Below, one piece after another: positions 17,196 to 25,626 of a stretch of 64,000 bases of DNA. Origin of the DNA: Bacillota bacterium (GTDB taxonomy: Bacteria > Bacillota > Clostridia > Acetivibrionales > JAEZXR01); the NCBI GenBank assembly GCA_023419605.1, contig JAEZXR010000020.1:69565-133564 (forward strand). Reading direction: 5' to 3'. The translations under genes and the position numbers were made by a program. Numbering within the stretch: position 1 is the first letter of the stretch; every line of letters starts with the position of its first letter. The notes under the pieces are model-generated. The model made no database searches and had not been told where the DNA came from. It worked only from the letters and a program-made list of their open reading frames with translations.

Positions 17196-17441
17196 CGGAA
17201 ATACATTTTATACGAAAGGAGTTGTTTGAATGTTTGTAAAAAATGCTGAGGTGATTTTAATTTAATTAAATATCGGCATTGGTACGCCTGCACGTCTGAA
17301 TCTCAGGCTTTGTTTGCGGTACCTGTGCAACTTCTTTCGAGCAACCTGAATCGTGTAATGAACAAATCGTAGGCACGCATCAAGCAGCGTGTTTTTTGTT
17401 GCCTTTTTATCCCGCAGGTGATCGTGATCTGCGGGATTTTT
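17196..17441 (+). promoter_or_regulatory. attenuator-type leader with short upstream peptide and two terminators
   Basis: After the consensus promoter comes a strong AAAGGAG (17215-17221) and an 11-codon frame, MFVKNAEVILI (17230-17265). About 110 bases of structured sequence follow (for example GGTACGC and GCGGTACC), then two terminator hairpins: CACGC/GCGTG with six T (17374-17397) and ATCCCGCAG/CTGCGGGAT with five T (17409-17441). The layout matches ribosome-mediated attenuators ahead of antibiotic-resistance genes such as ABC-F proteins or methyltransferases. The inducer is unknown. Confidence 0.6.
17230..17265 (+). CDS. short upstream leader peptide
   Basis: Eleven codons with an unusually strong ribosome site at ideal spacing (eight bases). 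It ends in TAA just before the folded part of the leader. Its role as a sensor of ribosome stalling is inferred from position only. Confidence 0.5.
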   Translation: MFVKNAEVILI

Positions 17442-17511
17442 ACATGCTTTTTCAGGATATGCTAATGAAGATAACCCTACGAAGGAAGGTATTTTGGAAG
17501 GAGAGATGATT

Positions 17512-17661
17512 ATGGCTAAAAAGAAGGATATGATCGACTATATAAAAGAAATCCGCACCAGTTGGGTAATTAACCCCAGAACAAGAGTGCAGGAAAATGA
17601 GATGAAAAACAAAAAGAAACGCAGGCAGGAAGAAAAGAAAATTATTAAGGATGAGTCCTGA
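17512..17661 (+). CDS. small basic protein of unknown function
   Basis: 49 residues, MAKKKDMIDYIKEIRTSW at the N-terminus, then INPRTRVQ and a lysine/arginine-rich tail (KNKKKRRQEEKKIIKDES). The ribosome site GGAAGGAGAGATGATT is excellent. The composition suggests an RNA- or ribosome-binding peptide, but I do not recognise the family. It ends 19 bases before the methyltransferase and shares its leader, so the two are probably co-regulated. Confidence 0.6.
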   Translation: MAKKKDMIDYIKEIRTSWVINPRTRVQENEMKNKKKRRQEEKKIIKDES

Positions 17662-17680
17662 TTTAAGAGGAGGAGATTCC

Positions 17681-18526
17681 ATGAGGAATTTGCTTGAAGT
17701 ATTGATGAAATCGGGTAAAAGGCCCTTGTTGTTTGAAGCAGGAGAGGCGGAGTTTTGGAATGATCCCCATATATCGAAAAGCATGCTTGAAGCGCATCTG
17801 AATCCCAACTATGATGCTGCCAGTCGCAAGCCGGAGATTATTGATCAAACCGTTCTTCATTGGCTTTCCTGTGATGTGATAAAGCCAGGGTATAGGGTGC
17901 TTGATCTCGGCTGCGGACCCGGTTTGTATGCGGAAAGATTATGCCGGGCCGGAATCGAAGTGGTAGGGCTGGATATATCAGAGCGTTCGATTGAGTATGC
18001 CGGAAAGGTCGCTCTGGACAAAGGACTGAAGGCACAATATCACTGTATGAACTTTTTTGATATGGATTATACAAATGAATTTGATGCTGTGATTCAAGTG
18101 TATGGAGAACTGTGTACATTTTCAGATGAAAAGAGGGATACCCTCCTACAGTTGATAAAAAGGGCATTGAAAAAGGAAGGGATATTTATCTTTGATGTCT
18201 CCACAAGGGCGCAGAGAACAAAAGCCGGACTGAAAAATGCATGGTATGTGAGCGAGGGCGGTTTCTGGCGTCAAGGAAGTCATCTTGTTCTTGAACAGGG
18301 TTTTGACTATCCACAAGAGAACCTATGGCTTGACCAGTACAGCGTGATTGATGAACAGGGATGTAAGGTCTACAGAAATTGGTTTCGGGACTATTCACTG
18401 GACTCCATCGGTACTGTTTTAAGAAATGCAGGATTTGATGCCATTCAGGTGTGGAATGACTTGGCAGGTGACAGGTATGTTGAAGGAGGAGACTGGATTG
18501 CCCTTGTTGCTGAGGTATCAAAATAG
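17681..18526 (+). CDS. class I SAM-dependent methyltransferase
   Basis: 281 residues from the ATG at 17681, which has AGAGGAGGAGATTCC before it; the longer frame from 17651 lacks this. SAM-binding motif I is VLDLGCGPGLYAERL (about residues 68-82). The acidic residue of motif II lies in VVGLDISE, and a motif IV-like FDAVIQVYGELC follows. The N-terminal ~60 residues (FWNDPHISKSMLEAHLNPNY) precede the Rossmann core. The substrate cannot be told from sequence. The attenuator-type leader and the adjacent basic protein hint at a ribosome- or antibiotic-linked role, which is inference. Confidence 0.85.
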   Translation: MRNLLEVLMKSGKRPLLFEAGEAEFWNDPHISKSMLEAHLNPNYDAASRKPEIIDQTVLHWLSCDVIKPGYRVLDLGCGPGLYAERLCRAGIEVVGLDISERSIEYAGKVALDKGLKAQYHCMNFFDMDYTNEFDAVIQVYGELCTFSDEKRDTLLQLIKRALKKEGIFIFDVSTRAQRTKAGLKNAWYVSEGGFWRQGSHLVLEQGFDYPQENLWLDQYSVIDEQGCKVYRNWFRDYSLDSIGTVLRNAGFDAIQVWNDLAGDRYVEGGDWIALVAEVSK

Positions 18527-18726
18527 GAAGGTAATTGTGAGGAGTTTCACGCTGATGGCTGGATGGATTTGCAACAATACATAGTAAAAGGCAAATTATT
18601 TAAGCAGTAGAATTGTAAAAGGGCATAAATGTTTTCCAATATTTTTGCTTAGTATATTGGCAAAAATATTGAAATGAGGATTATTGAGTGGTATCATATT
18701 CTAAAATATCATTTGGGAGCCTATGA
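18527..18726 (+). other. intergenic region upstream of the his attenuator
   Basis: AT-rich sequence that must carry the hisS promoter. TTGCTTAGTATATTGGCAAAAATATT near 18646-18670 is a weak candidate. No other feature is seen. Confidence 0.35.
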
Positions 18727-18783
18727 ATGAAAAGTAAAGTAATACTGAACCAACTTCATCATCATCACAAACAGCGCTTGTAG
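18727..18783 (+). CDS. histidine leader peptide of the hisS attenuator
   Basis: An 18-codon frame, MKSKVILNQLHHHHKQRL, with four consecutive His codons (CAT CAT CAT CAC, 18757-18768) and GGGAG seven bases ahead of the ATG. It ends inside the first arm of a set of competing hairpins. This is the classical design of a his-operon leader peptide: ribosomes stall on His codons when charged tRNA-His is scarce. Confidence 0.85.
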   Translation: MKSKVILNQLHHHHKQRL

Positions 18784-18898
18784 CTATGGGATCAACCGTA
18801 GGTGCAAGCGCTAAAAGCGTTTGTGCCTATGGTGGTGTATAGATAAACAATAAACGCCATCCGGGCATGAATTATAAATGTCTGGGTGGCGTTTTTTT
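18727..18898 (+). promoter_or_regulatory. ribosome-mediated transcription attenuator of hisS
   Basis: The His4 leader peptide is followed by alternative pairings. AGCGCTTG (18773-18780) pairs exactly with CAAGCGCT (18805-18812). That second arm is also part of a 16-bp stem between 18797-18812 and 18816-18831 (CGTAGGTGCAAGCGCT with AGCGTTTGTGCCTATG, with G-U pairs). A terminator at 18852-18898 follows (AAACGCCATCC...GGGTGGCGTTTTTTT). Stalling on the His codons would free the 18805-18812 arm and change the downstream fold. The exact antiterminator needs folding to confirm. Confidence 0.8.
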
Positions 18899-18923
18899 AT
18901 AAAATAACAGGAGGTAATTTTTA

Positions 18924-20246
18924 ATGGCAATTGAGCTTAGGAATTTGAAGGGGACCGGCGATTTTATGCCGCAGGAGCAAAGAGTTAGACAGGAGATTAT
19001 ACGAAAGCTTCAGGATGTGTTTGAGCGCTATGGGTATCAGCCACTGGAGACACCAACGATTTGCTTTTTTGATGTATTAGCTTCAAAATACGCAGGAGGT
19101 GCGGAAATTCTCAAAGAAGTATATAAGCTGAGCGATCAAGGAGGGCGTGAATTAGGTTTGAGATATGATCTTACAGTACCCTTCGCAAAGGTAGTGGGGA
19201 TGAATCCGGAAATGAAAATGCCTTTCAAAAGGTATGAAATCGGGAAGGTATATAGGGACGGTCCTGTAAAAACAGGCAGGAGCCGTGAGTTTATACAGTG
19301 TGATGTTGACCTGGTGGGCGTCAAATCGGTGATGGCTGAGGCAGAGCTTATAGCTATGGCCGTGGAGGTCTATAAAATGTTAGGACTGGACGTATATATA
19401 TCCTATAATAACAGGAAACTTCTATCCGGTATTATTGATTTCGTTGGTATCAAGTCGGAATTAGCGAAAAATGTGATTTTAAGTATCGACAAACTGGAGA
19501 AGGTAGGGGAGGAATCGGTAAAATCTGAGCTTTTGCAAATTGGGATAGAAAGTGCGAAGGTTGCAGAACTTTTTGGATATATAAAAATGAATTCGGGTGA
19601 ATTGCTATTTTCCCTGAGTTCAAAAGGGGGAAACGAGCTAATAAAGCAAGGAATAAAGGAACTCGATGAACTCAACTCATACTTTGAAGTTTTAGATATA
19701 AGGAATGAACTTCGATTTACTCCCAGCCTTGCCAGAGGCCTTGAAATATACACAGGTACGGTGTGGGAAGTGTTTTTAACGGATGGAAGTATAATGTCCA
19801 GTATAGGAGCAGGAGGAAGATATGATGCTATCATTGGAGCATTTCTTGGAAACGGTATGGACTATCCTGCCGTGGGAATGACGTTTGGGCTTGACGTAAT
19901 AAATGAAGCACTTCTACTGAAAGAGGCCGTTACAGAAATGCCACCCGTCGATTTATATATTATACCCCTTGGAACAGAAAGGGCATGTATGAAAATCGTA
20001 ATGGATTTGAGGAATCGGGGATTAAAAGTAGATATGGAGATGACAGGAAGGAAGCTCAAAAAATCTTTGGACTTTGCCAACAAACAAGTGATTCCTTATG
20101 TGATCATACTGGGTGAAAATGAATTGAAGGCTGGGAGGGTAAAGCTGAAGGACATGATAAAGGGATTGGAAAACGAGGTCAGTTTGAATGACTTGGGGGA
20201 AAGTGTGAAGACGGTTTTGGCGAAAGGAAACAAAATGAGAAATTAA
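18924..20246 (+). CDS. hisS: histidyl-tRNA synthetase
   Basis: Charges tRNA-His. 440 residues. Class II core with motif 2 FKRYEIGKVYRDGP...SREFIQCDVD, the HisA signatures GLEIYTGTVWE and SIGAGGRYD, and a C-terminal anticodon-binding domain from about residue 345 (DLYIIPLG...). The motifs are closer to the archaeal/eukaryotic-like branch sometimes seen as a second hisS in Firmicutes than to the common bacterial version. The presence of an anticodon domain argues against the regulatory HisZ. An AGGAGGTAATTTTTA site precedes the ATG. Expression is under the His attenuator. Confidence 0.93.
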   Translation: MAIELRNLKGTGDFMPQEQRVRQEIIRKLQDVFERYGYQPLETPTICFFDVLASKYAGGAEILKEVYKLSDQGGRELGLRYDLTVPFAKVVGMNPEMKMPFKRYEIGKVYRDGPVKTGRSREFIQCDVDLVGVKSVMAEAELIAMAVEVYKMLGLDVYISYNNRKLLSGIIDFVGIKSELAKNVILSIDKLEKVGEESVKSELLQIGIESAKVAELFGYIKMNSGELLFSLSSKGGNELIKQGIKELDELNSYFEVLDIRNELRFTPSLARGLEIYTGTVWEVFLTDGSIMSSIGAGGRYDAIIGAFLGNGMDYPAVGMTFGLDVINEALLLKEAVTEMPPVDLYIIPLGTERACMKIVMDLRNRGLKVDMEMTGRKLKKSLDFANKQVIPYVIILGENELKAGRVKLKDMIKGLENEVSLNDLGESVKTVLAKGNKMRN

Positions 20247-20380
20247 ACGCAAACTCTTCGTTGTATAGCAGCAGGTTATTTGTGTTATGTGAATAGATAC
20301 GGTTATTAGTAGAAGCAGATTTTGAGAGTCTGTACTTCATAATAGTAAATTAAAAAGCATAAGTTCAGTAAGAATATAAC

Positions 20381-20416
20381 AAGAGGTGGAACTAAAACAG
20401 GACCACTTCTTTTATT
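20381..20416 (+). terminator. probable terminator of hisS
   Basis: AAGAGGTGG and CCACTTCTT (one G-U pair) flank a 13-base loop and run into TTTTATT, about 135 bases after the stop. Confidence 0.6.
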
Positions 20417-20792
20417 GTAAAAATTTATACTGTTTTTCAAGTCGAGGCCGCTGTAAAGAAGCTCTCCTGTAGTCATGAAACAGTGTAAATAGGAGAAATT
20501 TTTCTGTAAAAAAGCTGAAAAATACTGAAAGCACGAGTAAGAAGAAGCTATAAGTCGTTCTTTGTTAATATTTTGACGATATAGCCGACTTTGACATTTT
20601 TTTAACTTAATTGACAATAAAAGAATCCTAGGCGTATAATGTTTTTGTAAATTCAGTTTTGAGAAATGGCAATAAAGTCGGTCCCCAAAATTGTACTCTG
20701 AAGCTTTTGCAGATACTCAATTTTTACCGGCTTTACAGTAAACTGATTTTTAAAGAAATAACATCAATTCATAAATTAGGGGGGAGATAAGC
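20417..20792 (+). other. intergenic region and long 5' leader of the nuo operon
   Basis: No gene is seen. It contains the nuo promoter (20611-20640) and about 145 bases of untranslated leader with no riboswitch that I recognise. Confidence 0.45.
20611..20640 (+). promoter_or_regulatory. probable promoter of the nuo operon
   Basis: TTGACA (20611-20616), 18 bases, TATAAT (20635-20640). It is the best promoter-like sequence between hisS and nuoA. Confidence 0.75.
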
Positions 20793-21149
20793 TTGTCAAA
20801 AGAATTTGCCGTTATTGGAATATTCCTTCTGGGTGGAATCGCATTTGCACTGATAGGGATCGTTACCAACTGGCTATTGAGTCCGAAAAAGCCCAATCCA
20901 GTGAAGGAATCCACCTATGAGTGCGGAGCCGAAACCCAGGGACCTACATGGGTTCAGTTCAAAATCAACTATTTTCTCTATGCACTGATCTTTGTTGCTT
21001 TTGATATCGAAACCGTATTTCTTTACCCATGGGCTGTAGCATTTAAATCCCTGGGTTTGTTTGCGTTTGTGGAGATGGTCGTATTCATTGCAATTCTCGC
21101 TGTAGGATTATGGTATGCATGGAAAGAGGGGGCCTTGGAATGGAAATAG
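20793..21149 (+). CDS. nuoA: complex I subunit A
   Basis: 118 residues, three membrane segments, with the conserved loop YECGAETQGPTWVQF and DIETVFLYPWAV. It is part of the membrane arm near the quinone site. The start is TTG behind TAGGGGGGAGATAAGC. It overlaps nuoB by 10 bases, so it is the first gene of an eleven-gene operon. Confidence 0.95.
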   Translation: MSKEFAVIGIFLLGGIAFALIGIVTNWLLSPKKPNPVKESTYECGAETQGPTWVQFKINYFLYALIFVAFDIETVFLYPWAVAFKSLGLFAFVEMVVFIAILAVGLWYAWKEGALEWK

Positions 21150-21664
21150 AAAATTACAAACTGGAGGATTTGGTAAAAAACAATATTGCCATCACTTCCT
21201 TGGAAAAGGTTTTTGACTTTTGCCGGTCAAATTCCCTTTGGCCTGTTTCTTTCGGTTTGGCATGCTGTGCCATCGAAATGATGTCAACGGGAAATGCCAG
21301 ATTTGATATCGCCCGCTTCGGCTATGAAGCCTTTCGTCCTTCTCCGAGGCAAGCTGATTTGATGATTATTGCCGGTACGGTTACCCATAAGATGGCTCCT
21401 TTGATTCGGACTCTTTATGATCAGATGCCGGAGCCCAAATATGTATTGGCTATGGGTAGTTGTGCCATCAATGGAGGCCCTTTCGCTGATTCATACAGCA
21501 TGCTGCGTGGTGTAGATAAGATCCTGCCCGTCGATGTATATGTGCAAGGGTGCCCGCCGAGGCCGGAAGCATTGATTAACGGTTTCCTGCAGCTGCGTGA
21601 AAAGATGAGAAATCCAAAGATTGCGAAGGTGAAGAAAAATGGTCAACGTAACAGCGCTTGTTGA
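21140..21664 (+). CDS. nuoB: complex I subunit B
   Basis: About 174 residues from the ATG at 21140, which is preceded by GAGGGGG inside nuoA. A longer frame from 21110 lacks a site. It holds the N2 iron-sulfur cluster ligands: ACCAIEMM (two adjacent Cys), MGSCAINGG and QGCPPRPEAL. This is the last cluster before quinone. It overlaps nuoC by 26 bases. Confidence 0.96.
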   Translation: MEIENYKLEDLVKNNIAITSLEKVFDFCRSNSLWPVSFGLACCAIEMMSTGNARFDIARFGYEAFRPSPRQADLMIIAGTVTHKMAPLIRTLYDQMPEPKYVLAMGSCAINGGPFADSYSMLRGVDKILPVDVYVQGCPPRPEALINGFLQLREKMRNPKIAKVKKNGQRNSAC

Positions 21665-22085
21665 AGAATTGAATGGGCAATGTAATGGCGAATTGAGCAT
21701 ATCGGAAGACGGACAGGGGATAAAGGCCACAAAAAATACAATCCTGCGCGCTTTAAAGATTTTAAAGGAGAAGCAGGATTTTAAAATGCTCATTGATATC
21801 ACGGCGGTTGATTACCAAGGTGGCTACGAGGTGGTCTATCACGTGATGAAGTTTGAACAGGCGGAAATACTGCGGTTAAAAGTTGCACTTCCAGCCGACA
21901 AACCAAGCATCGGTACGGCTACAGAGATCTGGAAAGCGGCAGATGTAATGGAGAGAGAAGTGTTTGATTTAATGGGCATTGTTTTTGAAGGGCATAAAAA
22001 CCTGAAAAGGATCCTATGCGAGGATGATTTTGTGGGACATCCTCTGAGAAAAGATTTCAAGCTTGATATCGTAGATCGATTTTAA
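21639..22085 (+). CDS. nuoC: complex I subunit C (30-kDa subunit)
   Basis: 148 residues, a short version of the family, not fused to NuoD. Conserved elements: DITAVDYQGGYEVVYHV, EREVFDLMGIVFEGHKNLKRILCEDDF and GHPLRKDF. It is a peripheral-arm subunit packing against NuoD. Confidence 0.94.
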   Translation: MVNVTALVEELNGQCNGELSISEDGQGIKATKNTILRALKILKEKQDFKMLIDITAVDYQGGYEVVYHVMKFEQAEILRLKVALPADKPSIGTATEIWKAADVMEREVFDLMGIVFEGHKNLKRILCEDDFVGHPLRKDFKLDIVDRF

Positions 22086-22112
22086 TTATATCATTAGGTA
22101 AGGAGCAATTAT

Positions 22113-23228
22113 ATGTCCGATTATATTGAAAACTTGGAAACCCAAGAATTTTCTCTCAACATGGGACCCCAGCATCCCAGTACCCATGGGGTTTATCGTG
22201 CTGTTCTGACCATCGATGGAGAATATATCACCAGCGCGGAGAACAGGATCGGTTATTTGCACCGCGGCATGGAAAAGCTTGCGGAATCACGCACCTATAC
22301 GCAGTTTATTCCCTACACGGATCGATTGGATTACCTTTCCTCTATGCTGAATAATCTGGGATATGTCCAGACGGTTGAAAAGCTGATGGGGGTCGAGGTG
22401 CCCGAGCGTGCCGAATATATTCGGGTGATCATGGCGGAGCTCCAGAGGATTGCCAGCCACCTGGTGTATTTCGGAAGTTTTTCTATCGACTTGAATGCGG
22501 TTACGGGGTGGATGTATGCCTTTACGCTTCGTGAAATGATTCTAGACCTTTTTGAAATGACCTGCGGGGGAAGAATGCTGTCCAATTACATGCGGATCGG
22601 CGGCGTTTCGGCAGACCTGCCGGAAGAGTTTTTGCCAGCATTGGAGAAATTCTTGAAAGAGGCTTCGATGCGACTGGAAGAACTGGACCGTTTTGTTGCA
22701 CAGAACGAGATCTTCATCGGAAGAACCAAGAACGTTGCCATTCTGGATGCAGAGACTGCCATTGAGTATGGGGTGACGGGACCGAACCTTCGTGCGGCCG
22801 GCGTCAAGTTTGACCTGCGGAAAGATGCGCCTTACGGGGTATATGACCGTTTTGATTTCGAGGTTCCGGTGGGAAAAAGTGGAGATGCCTATGATCGGTT
22901 CTACCTTCGGTATCTTGAGATGAAGGAGAGCTTGCGGATCATCCGGCAGGCCATGGAAGCCCTTCCAGAAGGCGCGGTTATCGGCAAGGTTCCTAAAGTG
23001 ATCAAACCCCTAAAAGGAGAGGTATACCACCAGATTGAAAGCTCCAAAGGACAGCTCGGATTTTATATTGTCAGTGATGGAAGCACAAAGCCGTACCGGA
23101 TTCATATACACAGTCCATCCTTTGTAAACATCGGCGCCTTGCCCAAAATCGCAAAGGGATTGACGGTGCAGGACTTTATCTGTCTGCTGGCTTCGCTGGA
23201 TTTTGTGCTGGGCGAGGTAGACCGGTAA
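22113..23228 (+). CDS. nuoD: complex I subunit D (49-kDa subunit)
   Basis: 371 residues. The N-terminal NMGPQHPSTHGVYR carries the quinone-site His, and the C-terminal LASLDFVLGEVDR closes the fold as in all NuoD proteins. It is related to [NiFe]-hydrogenase large subunits, but the hydrogenase Cys pairs are absent, so it is a true complex I subunit and not an energy-converting hydrogenase. The ribosome site is AAGGAGCAATTAT. Confidence 0.96.
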   Translation: MSDYIENLETQEFSLNMGPQHPSTHGVYRAVLTIDGEYITSAENRIGYLHRGMEKLAESRTYTQFIPYTDRLDYLSSMLNNLGYVQTVEKLMGVEVPERAEYIRVIMAELQRIASHLVYFGSFSIDLNAVTGWMYAFTLREMILDLFEMTCGGRMLSNYMRIGGVSADLPEEFLPALEKFLKEASMRLEELDRFVAQNEIFIGRTKNVAILDAETAIEYGVTGPNLRAAGVKFDLRKDAPYGVYDRFDFEVPVGKSGDAYDRFYLRYLEMKESLRIIRQAMEALPEGAVIGKVPKVIKPLKGEVYHQIESSKGQLGFYIVSDGSTKPYRIHIHSPSFVNIGALPKIAKGLTVQDFICLLASLDFVLGEVDR

Positions 23229-23271
23229 GGACGGAGGTATACTGACGTGAGAAGGAGAAGTGGGGATCAAA

Positions 23272-24312
23272 ATGATTAATGATATTTTTATTAACATCGC
23301 GGGCTTTATTAAAGGTATCTTTGAATGGGTAGGACTCGGAGACATCCTGACAAATTTGGGGATGGCGGTGGTTTATTTTGTGGCCATCATTGCATTTATT
23401 CTTTTGAATGTTATGATCATCGTCTGGCTGGAACGCCGGGTATCGGCCTTCATGCAGGAACGCCGCGGACCCAACCGGGTGGGGCCTTTTGGGTTGCTCC
23501 AGAGCTTAAATGACGTGGTGAAGCTGGCGACCAAGGAGCCTATCATTCCAAAGGCCGTTGACAAACCGCTTTACAAGCTGGCGCCCATCCTCGTGTTTAC
23601 AACGACCATGCTGCTGTATGCGGTGCTGCCTTTTGGAAAAGGGATGGCGGCAGCCAATATCAATGTAGGGCTTTTATACTTTATTTCAGTTTCTTCTACT
23701 ACTACCATTTCCCTGTTAATGGCGGGATGGGGTTCCAATAATAAATATTCCTTGCTCGGGGGCATGAGAACTGTCGCACAAATGATCAGTTATGAGATTC
23801 CCCTGGCATTTTCTATGTTAGGCGTTATAATGATCACCGGGACGCTGAATTTTTCAGAGATCGTAGTTGCTCAGAAAAGCGTTTGGTTTATACTTTTACA
23901 GCCGGTGGCGTTTATTCTCTTCTTTATTTCAGGAACAGCAGAACTCAATCGAGCACCCTTCGACATGCCGGAGGCGGAACAGGAAATCGTAGCAGGATTC
24001 CATACGGAATATTCGGGAATACGGTTTGCATTTTTCTATTTGGCTGAATATGCGAATTTGTTCAGTATGTCTGCCCTGGGAGCAACCTTGTTTTTGGGGG
24101 GCTGGCAAGGCCCGATTCTACCTTCTTGGATATGGTTTATCGGCAAGGTTTATTTGATGGTTTTCCTCTTTTTATGGGTTCGGTGGTCGCTGCCTCGGTT
24201 GAGAATGGACCGAATGATGAAATTAAATTGGAAAGTACTGATTCCCATCGCCATTGCAAATATACTTTTAACCGGTATCGGCATTAAAATATACCAGTAT
24301 TTCGTTTCTTAG
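23272..24312 (+). CDS. nuoH: complex I subunit H
   Basis: About 346 residues with eight membrane segments. Conserved parts are ERRVSAFMQERRGPNRVGP, near the quinone chamber, and AELNRAPFDMPEAEQEIVAGFHTEYSG. The start is uncertain: ATG at 23272 has GGGG nearby, while GTG at 23260 directly follows AAGGAGAA. Confidence 0.95.
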   Translation: MINDIFINIAGFIKGIFEWVGLGDILTNLGMAVVYFVAIIAFILLNVMIIVWLERRVSAFMQERRGPNRVGPFGLLQSLNDVVKLATKEPIIPKAVDKPLYKLAPILVFTTTMLLYAVLPFGKGMAAANINVGLLYFISVSSTTTISLLMAGWGSNNKYSLLGGMRTVAQMISYEIPLAFSMLGVIMITGTLNFSEIVVAQKSVWFILLQPVAFILFFISGTAELNRAPFDMPEAEQEIVAGFHTEYSGIRFAFFYLAEYANLFSMSALGATLFLGGWQGPILPSWIWFIGKVYLMVFLFLWVRWSLPRLRMDRMMKLNWKVLIPIAIANILLTGIGIKIYQYFVS

Positions 24313-24325
24313 GGAGGTTGTTACC

Positions 24326-24748
24326 ATGCGGGGAAGTAGTATAATTACAGGGTTAGGCATCACATTAAAAAAGTTCTTCCAAAAAAAGGTTACGGAACAG
24401 TACCCGGAAGTCAAGCCGAATTTGCCTGCCCGTTCCAGAGGATCCTTCGATTTTTATCCTGAAAAGTGCATATCCTGCAACCTGTGTGCCATGGCTTGCC
24501 CCAATGGTGTCATTAAGGTGGAATCTCATAAGGGAGAGAGTGGAAAGAAGGTCCTTGATAATTACAGGATGAGTTTGGGATATTGCCTTTTCTGCGGCTT
24601 ATGTGTAGAAGCGTGCCCTACCGATGCCATCAAGTTCAAGACGGATTTCGAATTTGCGTACTTTTCCAGGGATGAATTTGATATCTGCTGGAAAGGATGC
24701 GTGCAAAAGGAAGAAGTCGTTGAGACGGAAAGCGGTAAGGAAGAGTAA
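24326..24748 (+). CDS. nuoI: complex I subunit I, 2x[4Fe-4S] ferredoxin-like
   Basis: 140 residues with two cluster motifs, CISCNLCAMACPNG and CLFCGLCVEACPTDA, followed by a ~38-residue acidic tail. In a complex without NuoEFG this subunit is the expected docking point for reduced ferredoxin, as in cyanobacterial NDH-1. The ribosome site is GGGAGGTTGTTACC. Confidence 0.95.
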   Translation: MRGSSIITGLGITLKKFFQKKVTEQYPEVKPNLPARSRGSFDFYPEKCISCNLCAMACPNGVIKVESHKGESGKKVLDNYRMSLGYCLFCGLCVEACPTDAIKFKTDFEFAYFSRDEFDICWKGCVQKEEVVETESGKEE

Positions 24749-24790
24749 AAATACATTTCATCGTGGAATCGATGTAAGGAGTGGTGACGA

Positions 24791-25294
24791 TTGGTTTTTT
24801 CGGCAATTTTATTTTACGTTCTGGCGGCTGTTATAGTGATATCGGCGATCATGTCGGCACGTTCAACCAACCTGGTCCATAGTGCCTTTTTTATGATACT
24901 TTCTTTTCTCGGCATTGCCGGTATATACCTTACACTGAGCGCTGATTTTCTGGCAGTAGTACAAGTACTGATCTATGTCGGCGCGATTTCGGTATTGATG
25001 GTATTCGGTGTCATGTTGACGAGAAGAGGAAATATAAAGGAGAGTAATCTCTTTAATAAATACAGGGTTGCGGCTACGGTTGTGGCTTGTGCCTTATTTG
25101 TGGTAATGGCGGGTTCGGCAGTAATGACACAGTGGAAATTGAGTGATGTAGCTCCACCCGAGACTACGGTCGAACAGATCGCAGCGCTGCTGATGGGTGA
25201 CTATGTGATTCCTTTTGAGGCTGCGGGAGTTATGCTTTTAATGGCATTAATCGGGTCCATAATAATCGGTAAAGGGGTGAAAAGCTCAAAATGA
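24791..25294 (+). CDS. nuoJ: complex I subunit J
   Basis: 167 residues, five membrane segments. It carries the family region FLAVVQVLIYVGAISVLMVFGVML, which holds the pi-bulge helix of the E-channel. The start is TTG with AAGGAG nine bases ahead. It overlaps nuoK by four bases. Confidence 0.93.
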   Translation: MVFSAILFYVLAAVIVISAIMSARSTNLVHSAFFMILSFLGIAGIYLTLSADFLAVVQVLIYVGAISVLMVFGVMLTRRGNIKESNLFNKYRVAATVVACALFVVMAGSAVMTQWKLSDVAPPETTVEQIAALLMGDYVIPFEAAGVMLLMALIGSIIIGKGVKSSK

Positions 25295-25599
25295 TCACAT
25301 TACAGCATTACCTGGTTCTGGCAGCAGCATTGTTCTGTATCGGTCTCTATACCGCTCTGGTTAAAAAAAATGCGCTTGCAGTTTTAATGGGTGTAGAATT
25401 AATGCTGAATGCAGCAAACCTTAATCTGATTGCTTTTAACCGGTTTATTTCCCCTGAAAAGCTCTCAGGGCAGGTTTTTGCAATCTTCGTTATTGTTGTG
25501 GCTGCGGCAGAGGTTGCAGTAGGTCTGGCGATTATACTTACGCTATACAGAAATAGAAAGTCAACGACCGTGGATGATTTAGACTTATTAAAATGGTAA
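25291..25599 (+). CDS. nuoK: complex I subunit K
   Basis: 102 residues, three membrane segments, with the buried acidic residue in MGVELMLNAANLNLIAF and a second in AAAEVAVGLAI. It is an MrpC-like subunit linking the quinone module to the antiporter-like pumps. Confidence 0.95.
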   Translation: MITLQHYLVLAAALFCIGLYTALVKKNALAVLMGVELMLNAANLNLIAFNRFISPEKLSGQVFAIFVIVVAAAEVAVGLAIILTLYRNRKSTTVDDLDLLKW

Positions 25600-25626
25600 A
25601 CTACGTTAAGGCAGGTGAGATGATAA

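Noticed and set aside
18924..20246. Calling the gene hisZ, the regulatory subunit of HisG
   Set aside because: The C-terminal anticodon-binding domain and intact HisRS catalytic motifs point to a working tRNA synthetase, and no hisG follows.
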